A stretch of DNA of 64,000 bases, taken from the NCBI RefSeq assembly GCF_011045015.1, contig NZ_JAAKZY010000011.1, positions 1 through 64,000 on the forward strand, written 5' to 3'. The position numbers and the translations under genes are program-made. Positions 16,259 through 24,037 of this stretch are shown here, piece after piece. The stretch comes from Streptomyces scabichelini. GTDB lineage: Bacteria; Actinomycetota; Actinomycetes; Streptomycetales; Streptomycetaceae. Under the pieces are notes generated by a model. It saw only the letters and a program-made list of their open reading frames with translations. It did no database searches and had not been told where the DNA came from. Numbering within the stretch: position 1 is the stretch's first letter; every line of letters begins with the position of its first letter.

Positions 16259-16756
16259 CTACTGGCCGGAGACGACGCCCGACTTCGCGATCTTGATCGG
16301 TACCCGGGTGGCGCCGGAGCGGGAGCCCTGGGCCTCGACGGCCTTCACGACGTCCATGCCCTCGACGACCTCGCCGAAGACGACGTGCTTGCCGTCCAGC
16401 CAGTCGGTAATGATCGTGGTGATGAAGAACTGCGAGCCGTTGCTGTTCGGCCCGGCGTTGGCCATGGACAGCAGTCCCGGCTTGGTGTGCTTCAGCTGGA
16501 AGTTCTCGTCGGCGAACTTCTCGCCGTAGATGCTCCTGCCACCGGTGCCGTCGCCCCGGGTGAAGTCGCCGCCCTGGAGCATGAAGTCGGGGATGACCCG
16601 GTGGAACCCGGACCCCTCGTACCCGTAGCCGTGCTCGCCCGTGGCCAGCTCACGGAAGTTCCGCGCGGTCTTGGGGACCACGTCGTCGTACAGCTTGAAG
16701 ACGATCCGCCCCGCGGGCTCGCCATTGATGGTGATGTCGAAAAACACGTTGCTCAT
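16259..16756 (-). CDS. Cytoplasmic cyclophilin-type peptidyl-prolyl cis-trans isomerase
   Basis: A 165-residue single-domain cyclophilin that speeds Xaa-Pro isomerisation during protein folding. The catalytic and cyclosporin-site residues are present: [15 protein letters not shown] (Arg and Phe), [17 protein letters not shown] and [12 protein letters not shown]. There is no signal peptide. Length and sequence are those of the housekeeping enzyme of Streptomyces, close to eukaryotic cyclophilin A. It is probably transcribed alone. Confidence 0.95.
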   Translation of the reverse strand: MSNVFFDITINGEPAGRIVFKLYDDVVPKTARNFRELATGEHGYGYEGSGFHRVIPDFMLQGGDFTRGDGTGGRSIYGEKFADENFQLKHTKPGLLSMANAGPNSNGSQFFITTIITDWLDGKHVVFGEVVEGMDVVKAVEAQGSRSGATRVPIKIAKSGVVSGQ

Positions 16757-16827
16757 GGCTTCATCCTCACATCTCCACCCGCCGCATCTCACCTCGGGCC
16801 CCGTTCCCGGGGCCTGTGGGCAGGTTG

Positions 16828-17784
16828 TCAGGGGGTGCCGAGGGCCGTACGCAGGGTGCTGATCGCCTGGCTGATGGCGGCCCGGGCGGCGTACGTGCCG
16901 GTCAGGGCGTTGAGCATCACGAAGTCGTGGATGATGCCCTGGTAGCGGACCGCGGTGACCGGGACGCCGGCCTTACGGAGCTTGCCCGCGTAGGCCTCGC
17001 CCTCGTCGCGCAGGACGTCGGCCTCGGCCGTGATGATCAAGGCCGGGGGCAGTCCGGCGAGTTGCTCGGCGGTGGCGCGCAGCGGGGATGCGGTGATCTC
17101 GGCGCGCTGTGCCTCGTCCGTCGTGTACTGGTCCCAGAACCACTGCATGGCGTCACGGCGCAGGAAGTAGCCCTCGGCGAACTGGCGGTAGGAGCCCGTG
17201 TCGAAGGCGGCGTCGGTGACCGGGTAGAAGAGGACCTGCTGCACTAGGGGAACGTCGCCGCGTTCCTTGGCCATCAGGGTGAGCGCGGCGCTCATGTTGC
17301 CGCCCACCGAGTCGCCGGCCACCGCGATACGGGTGGCGTCGAGGTAGTGGCCGGCGCCGTCGGTGACGATCCACTGGGCGACGGTGTAGTTCTGCTCGAT
17401 GGCGACGGGGTAGCGGGCCTCGGGCGAGAGGTCGTACTCCGGGAAGACCACCGCCGCACCGGCGCCCACGGCCAGTTCACGCACCAGGCGGTCGTGGGTA
17501 TGGGCGTTGCCGAAGACCCAGCCGGCGCCGTGCAGGTACACGATCACCGGGAGTATCCCCTTGACTCCCGCGGGGCGGACGATACGCGTGCGGACCTGGC
17601 CGGTGGGGCCGCCCGGCACGATGACCCACTCCTCGTCGACGGCGAGCTTGGTGACGTCGCCCGACTGCACCTCGTCGACGAGCTTGCGGCCGTCGGCCGG
17701 GCCGAGGTCGAACATGTAGGGCGGGTTCGCCGTCGCCTCGGCGAAGGACAGGGCGGCGGGCTCCAGAACTCGTGCACAACTCAT
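16828..17784 (-). CDS. HSL-family alpha/beta hydrolase (esterase/lipase)
   Basis: A 318-residue cytosolic esterase of the hormone-sensitive-lipase family. The oxyanion motif H-G-A-G-W replaces the usual H-G-G-G. The nucleophile Ser is in G-D-S-V-G-G-N, and the catalytic Asp and His are in [10 protein letters not shown] and G-I-I-H-D-F. No signal peptide. It is divergent from the MarR/OhrR-like gene with 97 bp between the starts. A pair of overlapping inverted repeats begins only 5 bp upstream of its ATG, so repression by that regulator is likely. The natural substrate is unknown. Confidence 0.88.
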   Translation of the reverse strand: MSCARVLEPAALSFAEATANPPYMFDLGPADGRKLVDEVQSGDVTKLAVDEEWVIVPGGPTGQVRTRIVRPAGVKGILPVIVYLHGAGWVFGNAHTHDRLVRELAVGAGAAVVFPEYDLSPEARYPVAIEQNYTVAQWIVTDGAGHYLDATRIAVAGDSVGGNMSAALTLMAKERGDVPLVQQVLFYPVTDAAFDTGSYRQFAEGYFLRRDAMQWFWDQYTTDEAQRAEITASPLRATAEQLAGLPPALIITAEADVLRDEGEAYAGKLRKAGVPVTAVRYQGIIHDFVMLNALTGTYAARAAISQAISTLRTALGTP

Positions 17785-17789
17785 TAGTG

Positions 17790-17812
17790 CTCGATATAGT
17801 CGAGGGGACTCG
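17790..17812. promoter_or_regulatory. Candidate operator between esterase and marR-like genes
   Basis: CTCGA-TATAG-TCGAG (17790-17804) overlaps CGAG-GGGA-CTCG (17801-17812). The two inverted repeats lie directly upstream of the esterase ATG (17784) in the divergent promoter region and probably bind the MarR-family protein. Confidence 0.5.
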
Positions 17813-17881
17813 AACGGTTAGGGTGGCGATCCTCATGCAGGACACAGGAACAAGCCGGACACAGGAACAAGGAGCGACACC

Positions 17882-18340
17882 GTGAGTACTGCCGGGGCGG
17901 AACCGAGGCAGGAGGGTTCCCTGCTTCTGGACGACCAGCTCTGCTTCGCCCTCTACGCGGCCTCACGGGCGGTCACCGCGCGCTACCGGCCCCTGCTGGA
18001 CAAGCTGGGGCTGACCTACCCGCAGTACCTCGTCATGCTCGTGCTGTGGGAACAGGACTCGATTTCCGTACGCGACCTGGGAACCGCGCTCCAGCTGGAA
18101 TCCAGCACCCTCTCCCCCCTCCTCAAGCGCCTGGAAGCACACGACTTGATCCGCCGCGAACGACGCGCGGAAGACGAGCGTTCCGTCGCCATCCGTCTCA
18201 CCGAGACCGGCGCACACCTCCGGGAACGGGCACGCACCGTGCCCGTCGCCATCGGTGACGCCATGGGCCTGACCCCCGAGCAGGACGCCATGGCCAAGCA
18301 GTTGCTCCGCCTGCTCACCGCGAACGTCACCGAGGGCTGA
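17882..18340 (+). CDS. MarR-family regulator, OhrR-like (peroxide-sensing type)
   Basis: A 152-residue winged-helix dimer. The N-terminal helix Q-L-C-F-A-L-Y-A-A-S-R-A-V-T-A-R-Y-R-P-L-L carries the Cys at the position that senses organic hydroperoxides in OhrR. The partner Tyr residues of OhrR are also present (L-T-Y-P-Q-Y). The recognition helix (L-E-S-S-T-L-S-P-L-L-K-R-L) and wing (R-R-A-E-D-E-R-S-V-A-I-R-L-T) are intact. The GTG at 17882 is chosen for the AAGGAG site 9 bp upstream. OhrR normally controls an ohr peroxidase. Here the divergent neighbour is an esterase, so the target may differ. Confidence 0.88.
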   Translation: MSTAGAEPRQEGSLLLDDQLCFALYAASRAVTARYRPLLDKLGLTYPQYLVMLVLWEQDSISVRDLGTALQLESSTLSPLLKRLEAHDLIRRERRAEDERSVAIRLTETGAHLRERARTVPVAIGDAMGLTPEQDAMAKQLLRLLTANVTEG

Positions 18341-18448
18341 CCTCGCCGACACCGCCGGTCCCCCAAATGGCGGTCCCCGGTGGACAGGCAGACGATGGGG
18401 TGGAGGGCCCGCGAGAGAGCTGGCCTGGTCAGAATGGAGGGAACCACC

Positions 18449-18814
18449 ATGATCGAGGTCAAGCCGGTCGAAAAGCCGGACGAACGGCGCGATTTCCCCA
18501 GGGGCCACCTCGAAGCCGTCCACCTCACCGGGCTCGATTTCGCCGTGGCGACCTTCGAGCCCGGCTGGCGCTGGTCGGAGTCCGTGGCTCCGATCGCGGG
18601 GACCGAGAGCTGCCAGGTGCATCACAACGGCTATGTGGTCCAGGGACGGATGCGCATCCGCATGGACGAGGGCGCCGAGAGCGAGGTCGGCCCCGGCGAT
18701 GTCTTCGTGGTCCCGCCCGGCCATGACGCCTGGGTCGTGGGTGACGAACCGGCGGTGGTCTACGACTTCGCCGGCGGCATGGCGCAGGAGTACGCGAAGG
18801 CCAAGGAGGGTTAG
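18449..18814 (+). CDS. Small cupin-fold protein
   Basis: A 121-residue single-domain cupin. It has E-P-G-W-R-W-S-E-S-V, then H-H-N-G-Y-V-V-Q-G-R-M-R-I (first cupin motif) and G-P-G-D-V-F-V-V-P-P-G-H-D-A-W-V (second motif with one metal-ligand His). The ATG at 18449 is preceded by GGAGGG. An upstream in-frame GTG would add residues without homology. Function is unknown; such cupins bind small ligands or metal. Its stop overlaps the stop of the convergent gene by 4 bp. Confidence 0.8.
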   Translation: MIEVKPVEKPDERRDFPRGHLEAVHLTGLDFAVATFEPGWRWSESVAPIAGTESCQVHHNGYVVQGRMRIRMDEGAESEVGPGDVFVVPPGHDAWVVGDEPAVVYDFAGGMAQEYAKAKEG

Positions 18815-19380
18815 CCCGGCGTTCCGGGATCAGTCGCGTTCGCGTCCGGCCGTTGCGCCGCGTTGCGCATGCGGATGCCGCTGAATCCGAGCGTGCTCGT
18901 GGTCACCGCGTCCCAGAACTCCCAGAGGTTGTCGAGTACGCGCAGTTGGATACCGGCGTCCCGGTGGAGCTTGAGCAGGTCGCCGACCGGCTCGGCGGGG
19001 CCGAGCGGTTCGACGGCCTCGCTCGCCACGAAGGCGTGCGACACCGGCTCGCCGAACGGCCGGAAGGCGGCGGCGGAGAACCGGTAGGCGAACAGCCGGA
19101 CGCTCAGGAACCGCTCCACCCAGCCGTATTCGATCGCGTGCACTCGCTCGCCGCCGCCCGGACCGAGGATGCGTTCCCGGTCGGGCGCCGATGTGCTCGG
19201 CACCGTCCAGGCCATGGCCCTCGGGCACTGACGGGGAAACCAGTAGTCCGGCGCCCGGTCATGGCCGACGGCCCAGACGTACGCCTCCGCCTGCTGGGCG
19301 GTGGCGGCGACGTGCGGACGGAACTCGGTGATCGTGGAGTCTTCCGAGAAGTGCAGAACCTCTCCGGGGCGTGGGCGCAT
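18811..19380 (-). CDS. Conserved hypothetical protein (DUF6886-like), 189 aa
   Basis: A soluble protein starting G-E-V-L-H-F-S-E-D-S-T-I-T-E-F-R-P-H-V-A-A-T-A, then A-Y-V-W-A-V-G-H-D-R-A-P-D-Y-W-F-P-R-Q-C-P-R. The middle has a H-A-I-E-Y-G-W motif, and the C-terminus has V-L-D-N-L-W-E-F-W-D-A-V. I recall this pattern as the DUF6886 family, found widely in Bacillus and Streptomyces; its role is unknown. The H-F-S-E and C-P-R elements are reminiscent of RNA/nucleotide-binding ADP-ribosyltransferase-like folds, but I would not assign an activity. Confidence 0.7.
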   Translation of the reverse strand: MRPRPGEVLHFSEDSTITEFRPHVAATAQQAEAYVWAVGHDRAPDYWFPRQCPRAMAWTVPSTSAPDRERILGPGGGERVHAIEYGWVERFLSVRLFAYRFSAAAFRPFGEPVSHAFVASEAVEPLGPAEPVGDLLKLHRDAGIQLRVLDNLWEFWDAVTTSTLGFSGIRMRNAAQRPDANATDPGTPG

Positions 19381-19424
19381 GCACTGGTTCTACCGCAGAG
19401 CCACGTTCCAGGGACGGCCGCGTG

Positions 19425-19844
19425 TCACTCGTTGGGAGCGGCGGCGCTGATGTCGCCCAGGGCGGACTCCGGGTCCCGCTCGATGGCGAGGTCACCCAGG
19501 GCGACGATGCCCACAGGGGTACTGCCCTCGACAACAGGGAGTCGGCGCAGGGAGTGTTCGCGCATCAACTGCACGGCACGGCCCACCTCGTCGTCAGGGG
19601 TGACGGTGACGAGTTCCGGGCTGCACGCGGACTGCACGGTCGTGTCGGCGGGGTCCTTGTCCTCGGCGAGCACCCGCACCACGAGGTCCCGGTCGGTGAC
19701 CAGCCCGCGCAGTTCGTCGCCCTCGGCGACCAGCACGGCGCCGATGTCCTCGTCCCGCATCCGGTGCGCGACCTCGCTGACGGGTGTGAGCGTACCCACG
19801 GCCACGGGAGCACTCGTCATGATCTCGCGGACCTGCTGAGCCAT
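19425..19844 (-). CDS. CBS-pair domain protein
   Basis: A 139-residue protein made of two CBS motifs and nothing else. CBS1: V-R-E-I-M-T-S-A-P-V-A-V... V-L-V-A-E-G-D-E-L-R-G-L-V-T-D-R-D-L-V. CBS2: T-V-T-P-D-D-E-V-G-R-A-V-Q-L-M-R-E-H-S-L-R-R-L-P-V-V. Such stand-alone pairs bind adenine nucleotides and are common in Streptomyces, often near stress genes. The ATG at 19844 follows GGAGGACAGC. A divergent or co-directional partner is not obvious. Confidence 0.88.
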   Translation of the reverse strand: MAQQVREIMTSAPVAVGTLTPVSEVAHRMRDEDIGAVLVAEGDELRGLVTDRDLVVRVLAEDKDPADTTVQSACSPELVTVTPDDEVGRAVQLMREHSLRRLPVVEGSTPVGIVALGDLAIERDPESALGDISAAAPNE

Positions 19845-19963
19845 CGCTGTCCTCCGATGAACGGGCGGCGGCCTCCCCAGCCGCCGCTGGACCGACCCAG
19901 TACCCGGAGGATCCGCGTCCAAGCACGCGACAGCGGGCCTGTGGTGGGAAGAGGCAGGTGACG

Positions 19964-20434
19964 TCACCGGACGGGGTCCTGGTCGGACCGGGCCCGCCAG
20001 CCGTGCCACCGCCGTACGGAGATGACGATCACCGGTCCGTCGGGGGGCTGTTGACGATACGGGGCGTACTTCTGCCGCAGCAGTTCGACCGCGTCGGCGT
20101 ACTCGCTCCGCGCCCCGCGTTCCGGCGCGTTGCCCGCGTCCGGCGGTACGACGCGGGCGGTGCCGTCCGCCCGTACCCACCACAGCCGGTCCCAGTCCTC
20201 GTCGTACGCGTCCACCAGCAGACAGACCTCGGGGTGGACGGCGATGTTGGCCAGCCGCTTCACACGGCCCGGCTTCTTCGGCTTCCAGTCGATGGCGGTG
20301 ACGATCTCGTCGCCGCGCTGTGCGAACACGAGCGGCACCAAGTGCGGGCGTCCCTCGGCGTCCGAGGTCGCCAGGCGTGCCACCCGGGCCTCGGCGAACA
20401 GCCGCCGCGCCTCTGTCTCGTCCATGGTCGGCAT
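19964..20434 (-). CDS. PPOX-class F420-dependent protein (TIGR03668-like)
   Basis: A 156-residue split-barrel flavin/F420-binding protein. It opens with D-E-T-E-A-R-R-L-F-A-E-A-R-V-A-R-L-A-T-S-D-A-E-G-R-P-H-L-V-P-L-V-F. This is followed by D-W-K-P-K-K and a P-E-V-C-L-L-V-D-A-Y-D-E-D-W-D-R-L-W-W-V-R-A-D-G region. The C-terminal segment Y-R-Q-Q-P-P-D-G-P-V-I-V-I is typical of the actinobacterial F420 group. The ATG at 20434 has GGAGG 7 bp upstream. Likely a reductase or F420-binding stress protein; the substrate is unknown. Confidence 0.85.
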   Translation of the reverse strand: MPTMDETEARRLFAEARVARLATSDAEGRPHLVPLVFAQRGDEIVTAIDWKPKKPGRVKRLANIAVHPEVCLLVDAYDEDWDRLWWVRADGTARVVPPDAGNAPERGARSEYADAVELLRQKYAPYRQQPPDGPVIVISVRRWHGWRARSDQDPVR

Positions 20435-20489
20435 GGAAAGCCTCCGTCCCGGAAGGCGACGTCACCAGACGATGTCACCGGTACGCCGA

Positions 20490-20560
20490 CACCGCCTTGG
20501 AGTACCCGCTCGACGCCGAGCTGAGCGTAGATGTCCAGTGTCTCCTGGTCGGTGGCTCTG
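20490..20560 (-). pseudogene. Remnant of an LLM-class F420-dependent oxidoreductase C-terminus
   Basis: On the minus strand about 23 codons read D-Q-E-T-L-D-I-Y-A-Q-L-G-V-E-R-V-L. This is the conserved penultimate segment of luciferase-like monooxygenases of the F420 type (P-E-T-L-x-R-Y-A-E-L-G-V-E-R). No other part of such an enzyme is present, and the frame has no start. It looks like a leftover fragment just upstream of the PPOX gene. The identification rests on a short match. Confidence 0.35.
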
Positions 20561-20700
20561 TTTGACATCTTGGTTGGCTTCGGTGCCGGTCCGTGGTCGA
20601 GTGGCTTCTGGTTCTGGCCGAGCCGGGAGGACGGCGGGCGAGGCGACGGCGCGGCCTTACGGTGGAGGCGAGGCATCCGACCTGAGGAGAAGCGCCACTC

Positions 20701-20910
20701 GTGCACGACGCACCGATCTACGACCAACTGATCTCCGAACGCGGCGACATTCCGTTGCAGGTCCGCAGTGAGGCCCGCCGGATCCAGCGCGAACTCGGCT
20801 GGATCCTCGACGCGGATCCCTCCTCCCCCGGTCTCCCGCCCGGGTCCCCCACGGCAACGGCTCCTGACTCCCGCTCCGTGCCGTCGGGTTCGGCGGGGTG
20901 GTTCGCCTGA
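20701..20910 (+). CDS. Small hypothetical protein, 69 aa
   Basis: The GTG start follows GAGGAG at a good spacing. The N-terminal 39 residues form a charged amphipathic segment (Y-D-Q-L-I-S-E-R-G-D-I-P-L-Q-V-R-S-E-A-R-R-I-Q-R-E-L). The rest is a Pro/Ser-rich tail ending W-F-A. I do not recognise a family. It lies 93 bp before the TauD-like gene in the same direction, but the palindromic operator between them suggests separate transcripts. Confidence 0.5.
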   Translation: MHDAPIYDQLISERGDIPLQVRSEARRIQRELGWILDADPSSPGLPPGSPTATAPDSRSVPSGSAGWFA

Positions 20911-20970
20911 CGGAATCCGGTGCGTTCCGCGCGGGACACGCAAGGGAAACACGGCGGCCCTACCGTGATG

Positions 20971-20986
20971 TGAACCGATCGGTTCA
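20971..20986. promoter_or_regulatory. Perfect 16-bp palindrome upstream of the TauD-like gene
   Basis: TGAACCGATCGGTTCA, a typical TetR-family operator shape, ends 17 bp before the TauD-like ATG at 21004. A TetR-family gene lies just downstream of the dioxygenase gene and may be its binding partner. Confidence 0.65.
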
Positions 20987-21003
20987 GCATCGAGGAGTCA
21001 GGG

Positions 21004-21846
21004 ATGGACGTCAGTTCCGCGAGCTTCGTTCCGCGCCGGGCCAGCGGCACCGCACAGGCCCGTGAGGTCCTGGCCGCCGAGGCGGCGGTCATCGTGTCCG
21101 GCCTCGCCGACGAGCAGGCCGCCGTCGCGTTCGGCCGTGAGGTCATGGGCGACAAGGCGGTCCGTATCGGCACCCAGTTCGAGGCCACCAAGACGCACGG
21201 CGAACGGGAGGCGGCACAAGTGGCCGCGCAGCCGGCCGACTCCCGTGGCCGCAAGCGGAGTTTCGCACCGACCGAGGAACGCATGGTCGCGCACAACGAC
21301 GGATTCGCGTTCGGCGACCACGCGCCCGACCATCTGTTCCTCTGGTGCGAGCGCCCGGCGGCCGTCGGCGGCGACTCCTTCCTCATCGACACCTCGCGAC
21401 TGCTCGACCTCCTGGCCGCCGACCCGGAGTGGGCCGCCGTGGCGGGGTTCTGCCGCACCACCGACATCGACCACTCCGAGCCCAACTACCCGCAGGGCAC
21501 CTACGCTCCGATCGCCCGCACCGTGCCGTCCGGACGCTTCCAGGGCCGCTACCACCCGTATCTCGCGCCGGTCGAGGGCCCGTCGGAGGACGAGCACATG
21601 TCCTTCGTGCGCAAATGGGAGGAGGCCGTCGTCGCGGCGCGCGACTCCGGGCCGATGTTCCGGGTCGTGGCGGGCGAGATGATCTGCGTCGACAACTACC
21701 GTGTCCTGCACGGCCGCGACGGCCACAGTGATCCCTCGCGACGTGTCTGCTCGATCTGGGGCTGGTCCACGGACGCGGTCGCGATCCCGGACGGCCCCCT
21801 GGACATCGTGGTGCCGAAGATCCCGAAGATGCCGCTCAGCGCGTAA
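21004..21846 (+). CDS. TauD/TfdA-family Fe(II)/2-oxoglutarate dioxygenase
   Basis: A 280-residue non-heme iron oxygenase. The first two iron ligands are in V-A-H-N-D-G-F-A-F-G-D (H-x-D). The distal His is in Y-R-V-L-H-G-R-D-G, followed by the 2-oxoglutarate-binding Arg in S-R-R-V-C. Length is that of TauD-like enzymes, which use taurine, herbicides, amino acids or natural-product intermediates as substrates. There is no adjacent biosynthetic cluster, so the substrate is open. The perfect palindrome in its promoter suggests TetR control. It is followed by a dispersed repeat with a terminator-like hairpin. Confidence 0.88.
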   Translation: MDVSSASFVPRRASGTAQAREVLAAEAAVIVSGLADEQAAVAFGREVMGDKAVRIGTQFEATKTHGEREAAQVAAQPADSRGRKRSFAPTEERMVAHNDGFAFGDHAPDHLFLWCERPAAVGGDSFLIDTSRLLDLLAADPEWAAVAGFCRTTDIDHSEPNYPQGTYAPIARTVPSGRFQGRYHPYLAPVEGPSEDEHMSFVRKWEEAVVAARDSGPMFRVVAGEMICVDNYRVLHGRDGHSDPSRRVCSIWGWSTDAVAIPDGPLDIVVPKIPKMPLSA

Positions 21847-21950
21847 GCGCTCCGCTGGAAGTGCAGTACGAAAAGTGCGGGCCGTCCGTGGCTGATCGCG
21901 CCCCGCGGCGGAGCCGCAAATGTCACAGCCCCGCGCCCCTTACGGGGCGG
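21847..21950 (+). repeat. Dispersed intergenic repeat, copy A
   Basis: Starts immediately after the TauD-like stop. It shares GGAAGTGCAGTACG, GTGCGGGCCGTCCGTGGCTG and a terminal CGCCCC-TTAC-GGGGCG hairpin (21934-21949) with copies B (28205-28285) and C (40603-40683, inverted). Copy A carries a short insertion before the hairpin. The stem could act as a terminator between the convergent dioxygenase and TetR genes. Confidence 0.8.
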
Positions 21951-22025
21951 GGTGCCGCACCGGACTTGGCCAGGGCCGCGTAGCCCGTGTCCGGCAACGG
22001 TCGGCCGACCGGCCCGCGTTCAGCG

Positions 22026-22634
22026 TCAGACGGGGGAACGGCCGGTCGCGGCCGTGGTCACCCTGGCGGCGAAGGAGGCCGCCGCCTCCGCGTTCACGCG
22101 CAGTGTCGCCGCGCGGTCTCCCGCGGTGAGCAGGTCCAGTTGGAGGCCGCGCCAGAGCGAGACCAGCTCGCGTGCCAGATCGTCGGCCCTGTCCGCCGGT
22201 ACGCCCTCGGCACGCAGCGCGGTCGCCACACGGCCTCGCCAGTCCGTGGCGACCGAACCGAGGAAGGCGTCGAAGCGCCCGCGCTGATAGCCAGCGAGCC
22301 CCAGCACCTCGAAGAAGACCCGGTGGAGGGGGAGGTTCTCGTCCGCCGAGAGCAGCTCCCAGGCCGCTTCCAGTCGCGTACGCAACGGCTGCCCGCGGTC
22401 GTCGAGCAGTCGGAAGACCCGTTCCAGGAGCGGAAAGCGGCCACCCGCCTCGGTGAGCGCCGCTGCGATCAGCTCCTCCTTCGACCCGAAGTAGTACAGC
22501 AGCATGCGGTTGTTGCTGCCGACGGCCTTGCCGATGCCGCGCAGCGACAGGCCGGCGATACCGTGCGCCAGGATGTGGTCGGCGCTCAGGCGCAGCAGCC
22601 GCGTGCGCTCGTTCTCCTCGGGGGATCGGGGCAT
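22026..22634 (-). CDS. TetR-family transcriptional regulator
   Basis: A 202-residue regulator. The N-terminal helix-turn-helix is L-R-L-S-A-D-H-I-L-A-H-G-I-A-G-L-S-L-R-G-I-G-K-A-V-G-S-N-N-R-M-L-L-Y-Y-F-G-S-K-E-E-L, a standard TetR fold. The rest is a helical ligand/dimer domain without recognisable ligand class. The ATG at 22634 is preferred to a GTG nine bases upstream. It is convergent with the dioxygenase, and the palindrome at 20971 is the best nearby operator. No similar palindrome is visible in its own upstream region. Confidence 0.87.
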   Translation of the reverse strand: MPRSPEENERTRLLRLSADHILAHGIAGLSLRGIGKAVGSNNRMLLYYFGSKEELIAAALTEAGGRFPLLERVFRLLDDRGQPLRTRLEAAWELLSADENLPLHRVFFEVLGLAGYQRGRFDAFLGSVATDWRGRVATALRAEGVPADRADDLARELVSLWRGLQLDLLTAGDRAATLRVNAEAAASFAARVTTAATGRSPV

Positions 22635-22790
22635 GGCCCGCACCTTATCCGGGCCCGAATCCCCTGCCCGAAGGGCTTCGCCGGACCCACCCGTGAAGCG
22701 CGTCCCGCACGGCGGCCGCGGCCGGGGCGACCTCCGGCGCCGGCGCGGTGGACATCACACCGCCGTACGCTCCCGATCCGTCGTGCCGGG

Positions 22791-23366
22791 TCACACGCGC
22801 AGCCACTCCGTCACCACGACCTCCTCGTCGGTCCGCAGTCGCAGGGCGAAAGGGCCGGTGAGGAGCAGGTCGCAGACGAAGCGGCCCATCTCGTCAGCGG
22901 TGACCGTGGTGGCCGAGGGCATCGGCGAACCGCCCAGGACCTCGATCCGTGCGGGCTGCGGCGGCAGCACCTGCCCCATCATCCCTCGGCCGGTCACCTC
23001 GACGTCGACGGTGAGGGCGGCCGTGCTGAAGGTCAGCATCCTGGCCACGTCCGCACCCCGCACCGGGATGGCGTCGACGAGTGAGTCGAAGGTCAACTCG
23101 GCGAGTTCCGCGTCTAATTCGCGCAGGGAGTGCAGGGCGTAGGCCTCGACGGCCATGTCCCGCAGCTCCGCGGGCACCGGGTCCAGGATGGCGGCGGCTT
23201 GGCGCAGCGACTCCTCAAGAGCGTCGTCCGCGGACGCCTCGAAGCTTTCGGCGTCGAAGTCCTCGATGCCGAAGCTCTCAGCGCCGAAGTCCTCGGCGTG
23301 GGAGCTTTCGCCGTCGAAGCTCTCGTTGCCCGAACCGGCATCGTCGTAGCCGTGGTTGTCGTTCAC
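22791..23366 (-). CDS. Acidic protein, third gene of the subtilase-sigma operon (possible anti-sigma or protease substrate)
   Basis: A 191-residue protein. Residues 1-45 are strongly acidic with a degenerate repeat (E-S-F, E-D-F, E-S-F, E-D-F, E-S-F). A helical part follows: L-R-Q-A-A-A-I-L-D-P-V-P-A-E-L-R-D-M-A-V-E-A, then L-D-A-E-L-A-E-L-T-F-D-S. A beta-rich C-terminal half contains a G-Q-V-L-P-P-Q-P-A-R-I segment. There is no membrane helix or zinc motif, so it is not a classical ZAS anti-sigma factor. Its GTG overlaps the sigma factor's stop (GTGA). This coupling is typical of sigma/anti-sigma pairs. It may bind the sigma factor and be cut by one of the neighbouring proteases, which is an inference from context. 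Confidence 0.65.
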   Translation of the reverse strand: MNDNHGYDDAGSGNESFDGESSHAEDFGAESFGIEDFDAESFEASADDALEESLRQAAAILDPVPAELRDMAVEAYALHSLRELDAELAELTFDSLVDAIPVRGADVARMLTFSTAALTVDVEVTGRGMMGQVLPPQPARIEVLGGSPMPSATTVTADEMGRFVCDLLLTGPFALRLRTDEEVVVTEWLRV

Positions 23367-24037
23367 AGCACCCCCCGGGCGACCAGGCGCGCACGCAGAC
23401 GACGCAGGCAGCGCTGGCGCAGGGGCCCGATACTGCCGACGGCGATGCCCAGCGCGCCGGACACCTCCTGGTAACTGGGCGGCGGAGAGGCCATCAGGAC
23501 GCGGAGCAACTGTCGGCAGCGGTCGCCCAGTTCCTCGAACTCCTGCCACATCCGACGAATGCGTTCCGCCTCGGCGGCGGCCTCCTCGGACTCGATCAGC
23601 GTCTGCTCGGGCGTACGGTCCTCACTGATCCGGTCGAGCACCTGGGGATCGTCGGTGGGAGTCAGCCGCTTCATGCTCTTGATGACCTTCAGGCACTCGT
23701 GCCGCGCGGTGCTCGCGAGCCACGAACCGGCCTTGTCGGGTTCGCGGATCCGCCCGAGATGCTGGGCGAAGCGGAACCACGCGGTCTGGTACACCTCGTG
23801 CCCGTCGGCGTCGGAGAGCCGGTGCGCGCGTACGACCGACCACACCAGCGGGCTCAGCCCGTCCACCAGCGCTTTCCAGGCCGCCGCGTCCCCGTCGGCG
23901 GCGGATCGGACGAGCGCACCGACAGCATCACGATCCACGTCCCCACCCCTCGTGTACGGCAAGTCATCGTACGCCGCGGAGTGGGTGATTCCGACCGTCA
24001 TCCTGGAGAAGAGCAGCGTGCCGGAGGAGGACGTCAT
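23363..24037 (-). CDS. ECF-type RNA polymerase sigma factor
   Basis: A 224-residue sigma-70-family protein with region 2 (A-W-K-A-L-V-D-G-L-S-P-L-V-W-S-V-V-R-A-H-R-L-S-D-A-D... Y-Q-T-A-W-F-R-F-A-Q-H-L). Region 2.3/2.4 is W-L-A-S-T-A-R-H-E-C-L-K-V-I-K. Region 4 is S-Y-Q-E-V-S-G-A-L-G-I-A-V-G-S-I-G-P-L-R-Q-R-C-L-R-R-L-R. The linker between them is acidic. The ATG at 24037 is chosen because it overlaps the subtilase stop as ATGA. A GTG at 23938 is an alternative with a fair ribosome site. It lies in a coupled operon between a subtilase and an acidic protein, opposite a CHAT protease gene. Confidence 0.85.
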   Translation of the reverse strand: MTSSSGTLLFSRMTVGITHSAAYDDLPYTRGGDVDRDAVGALVRSAADGDAAAWKALVDGLSPLVWSVVRAHRLSDADGHEVYQTAWFRFAQHLGRIREPDKAGSWLASTARHECLKVIKSMKRLTPTDDPQVLDRISEDRTPEQTLIESEEAAAEAERIRRMWQEFEELGDRCRQLLRVLMASPPPSYQEVSGALGIAVGSIGPLRQRCLRRLRARLVARGVL

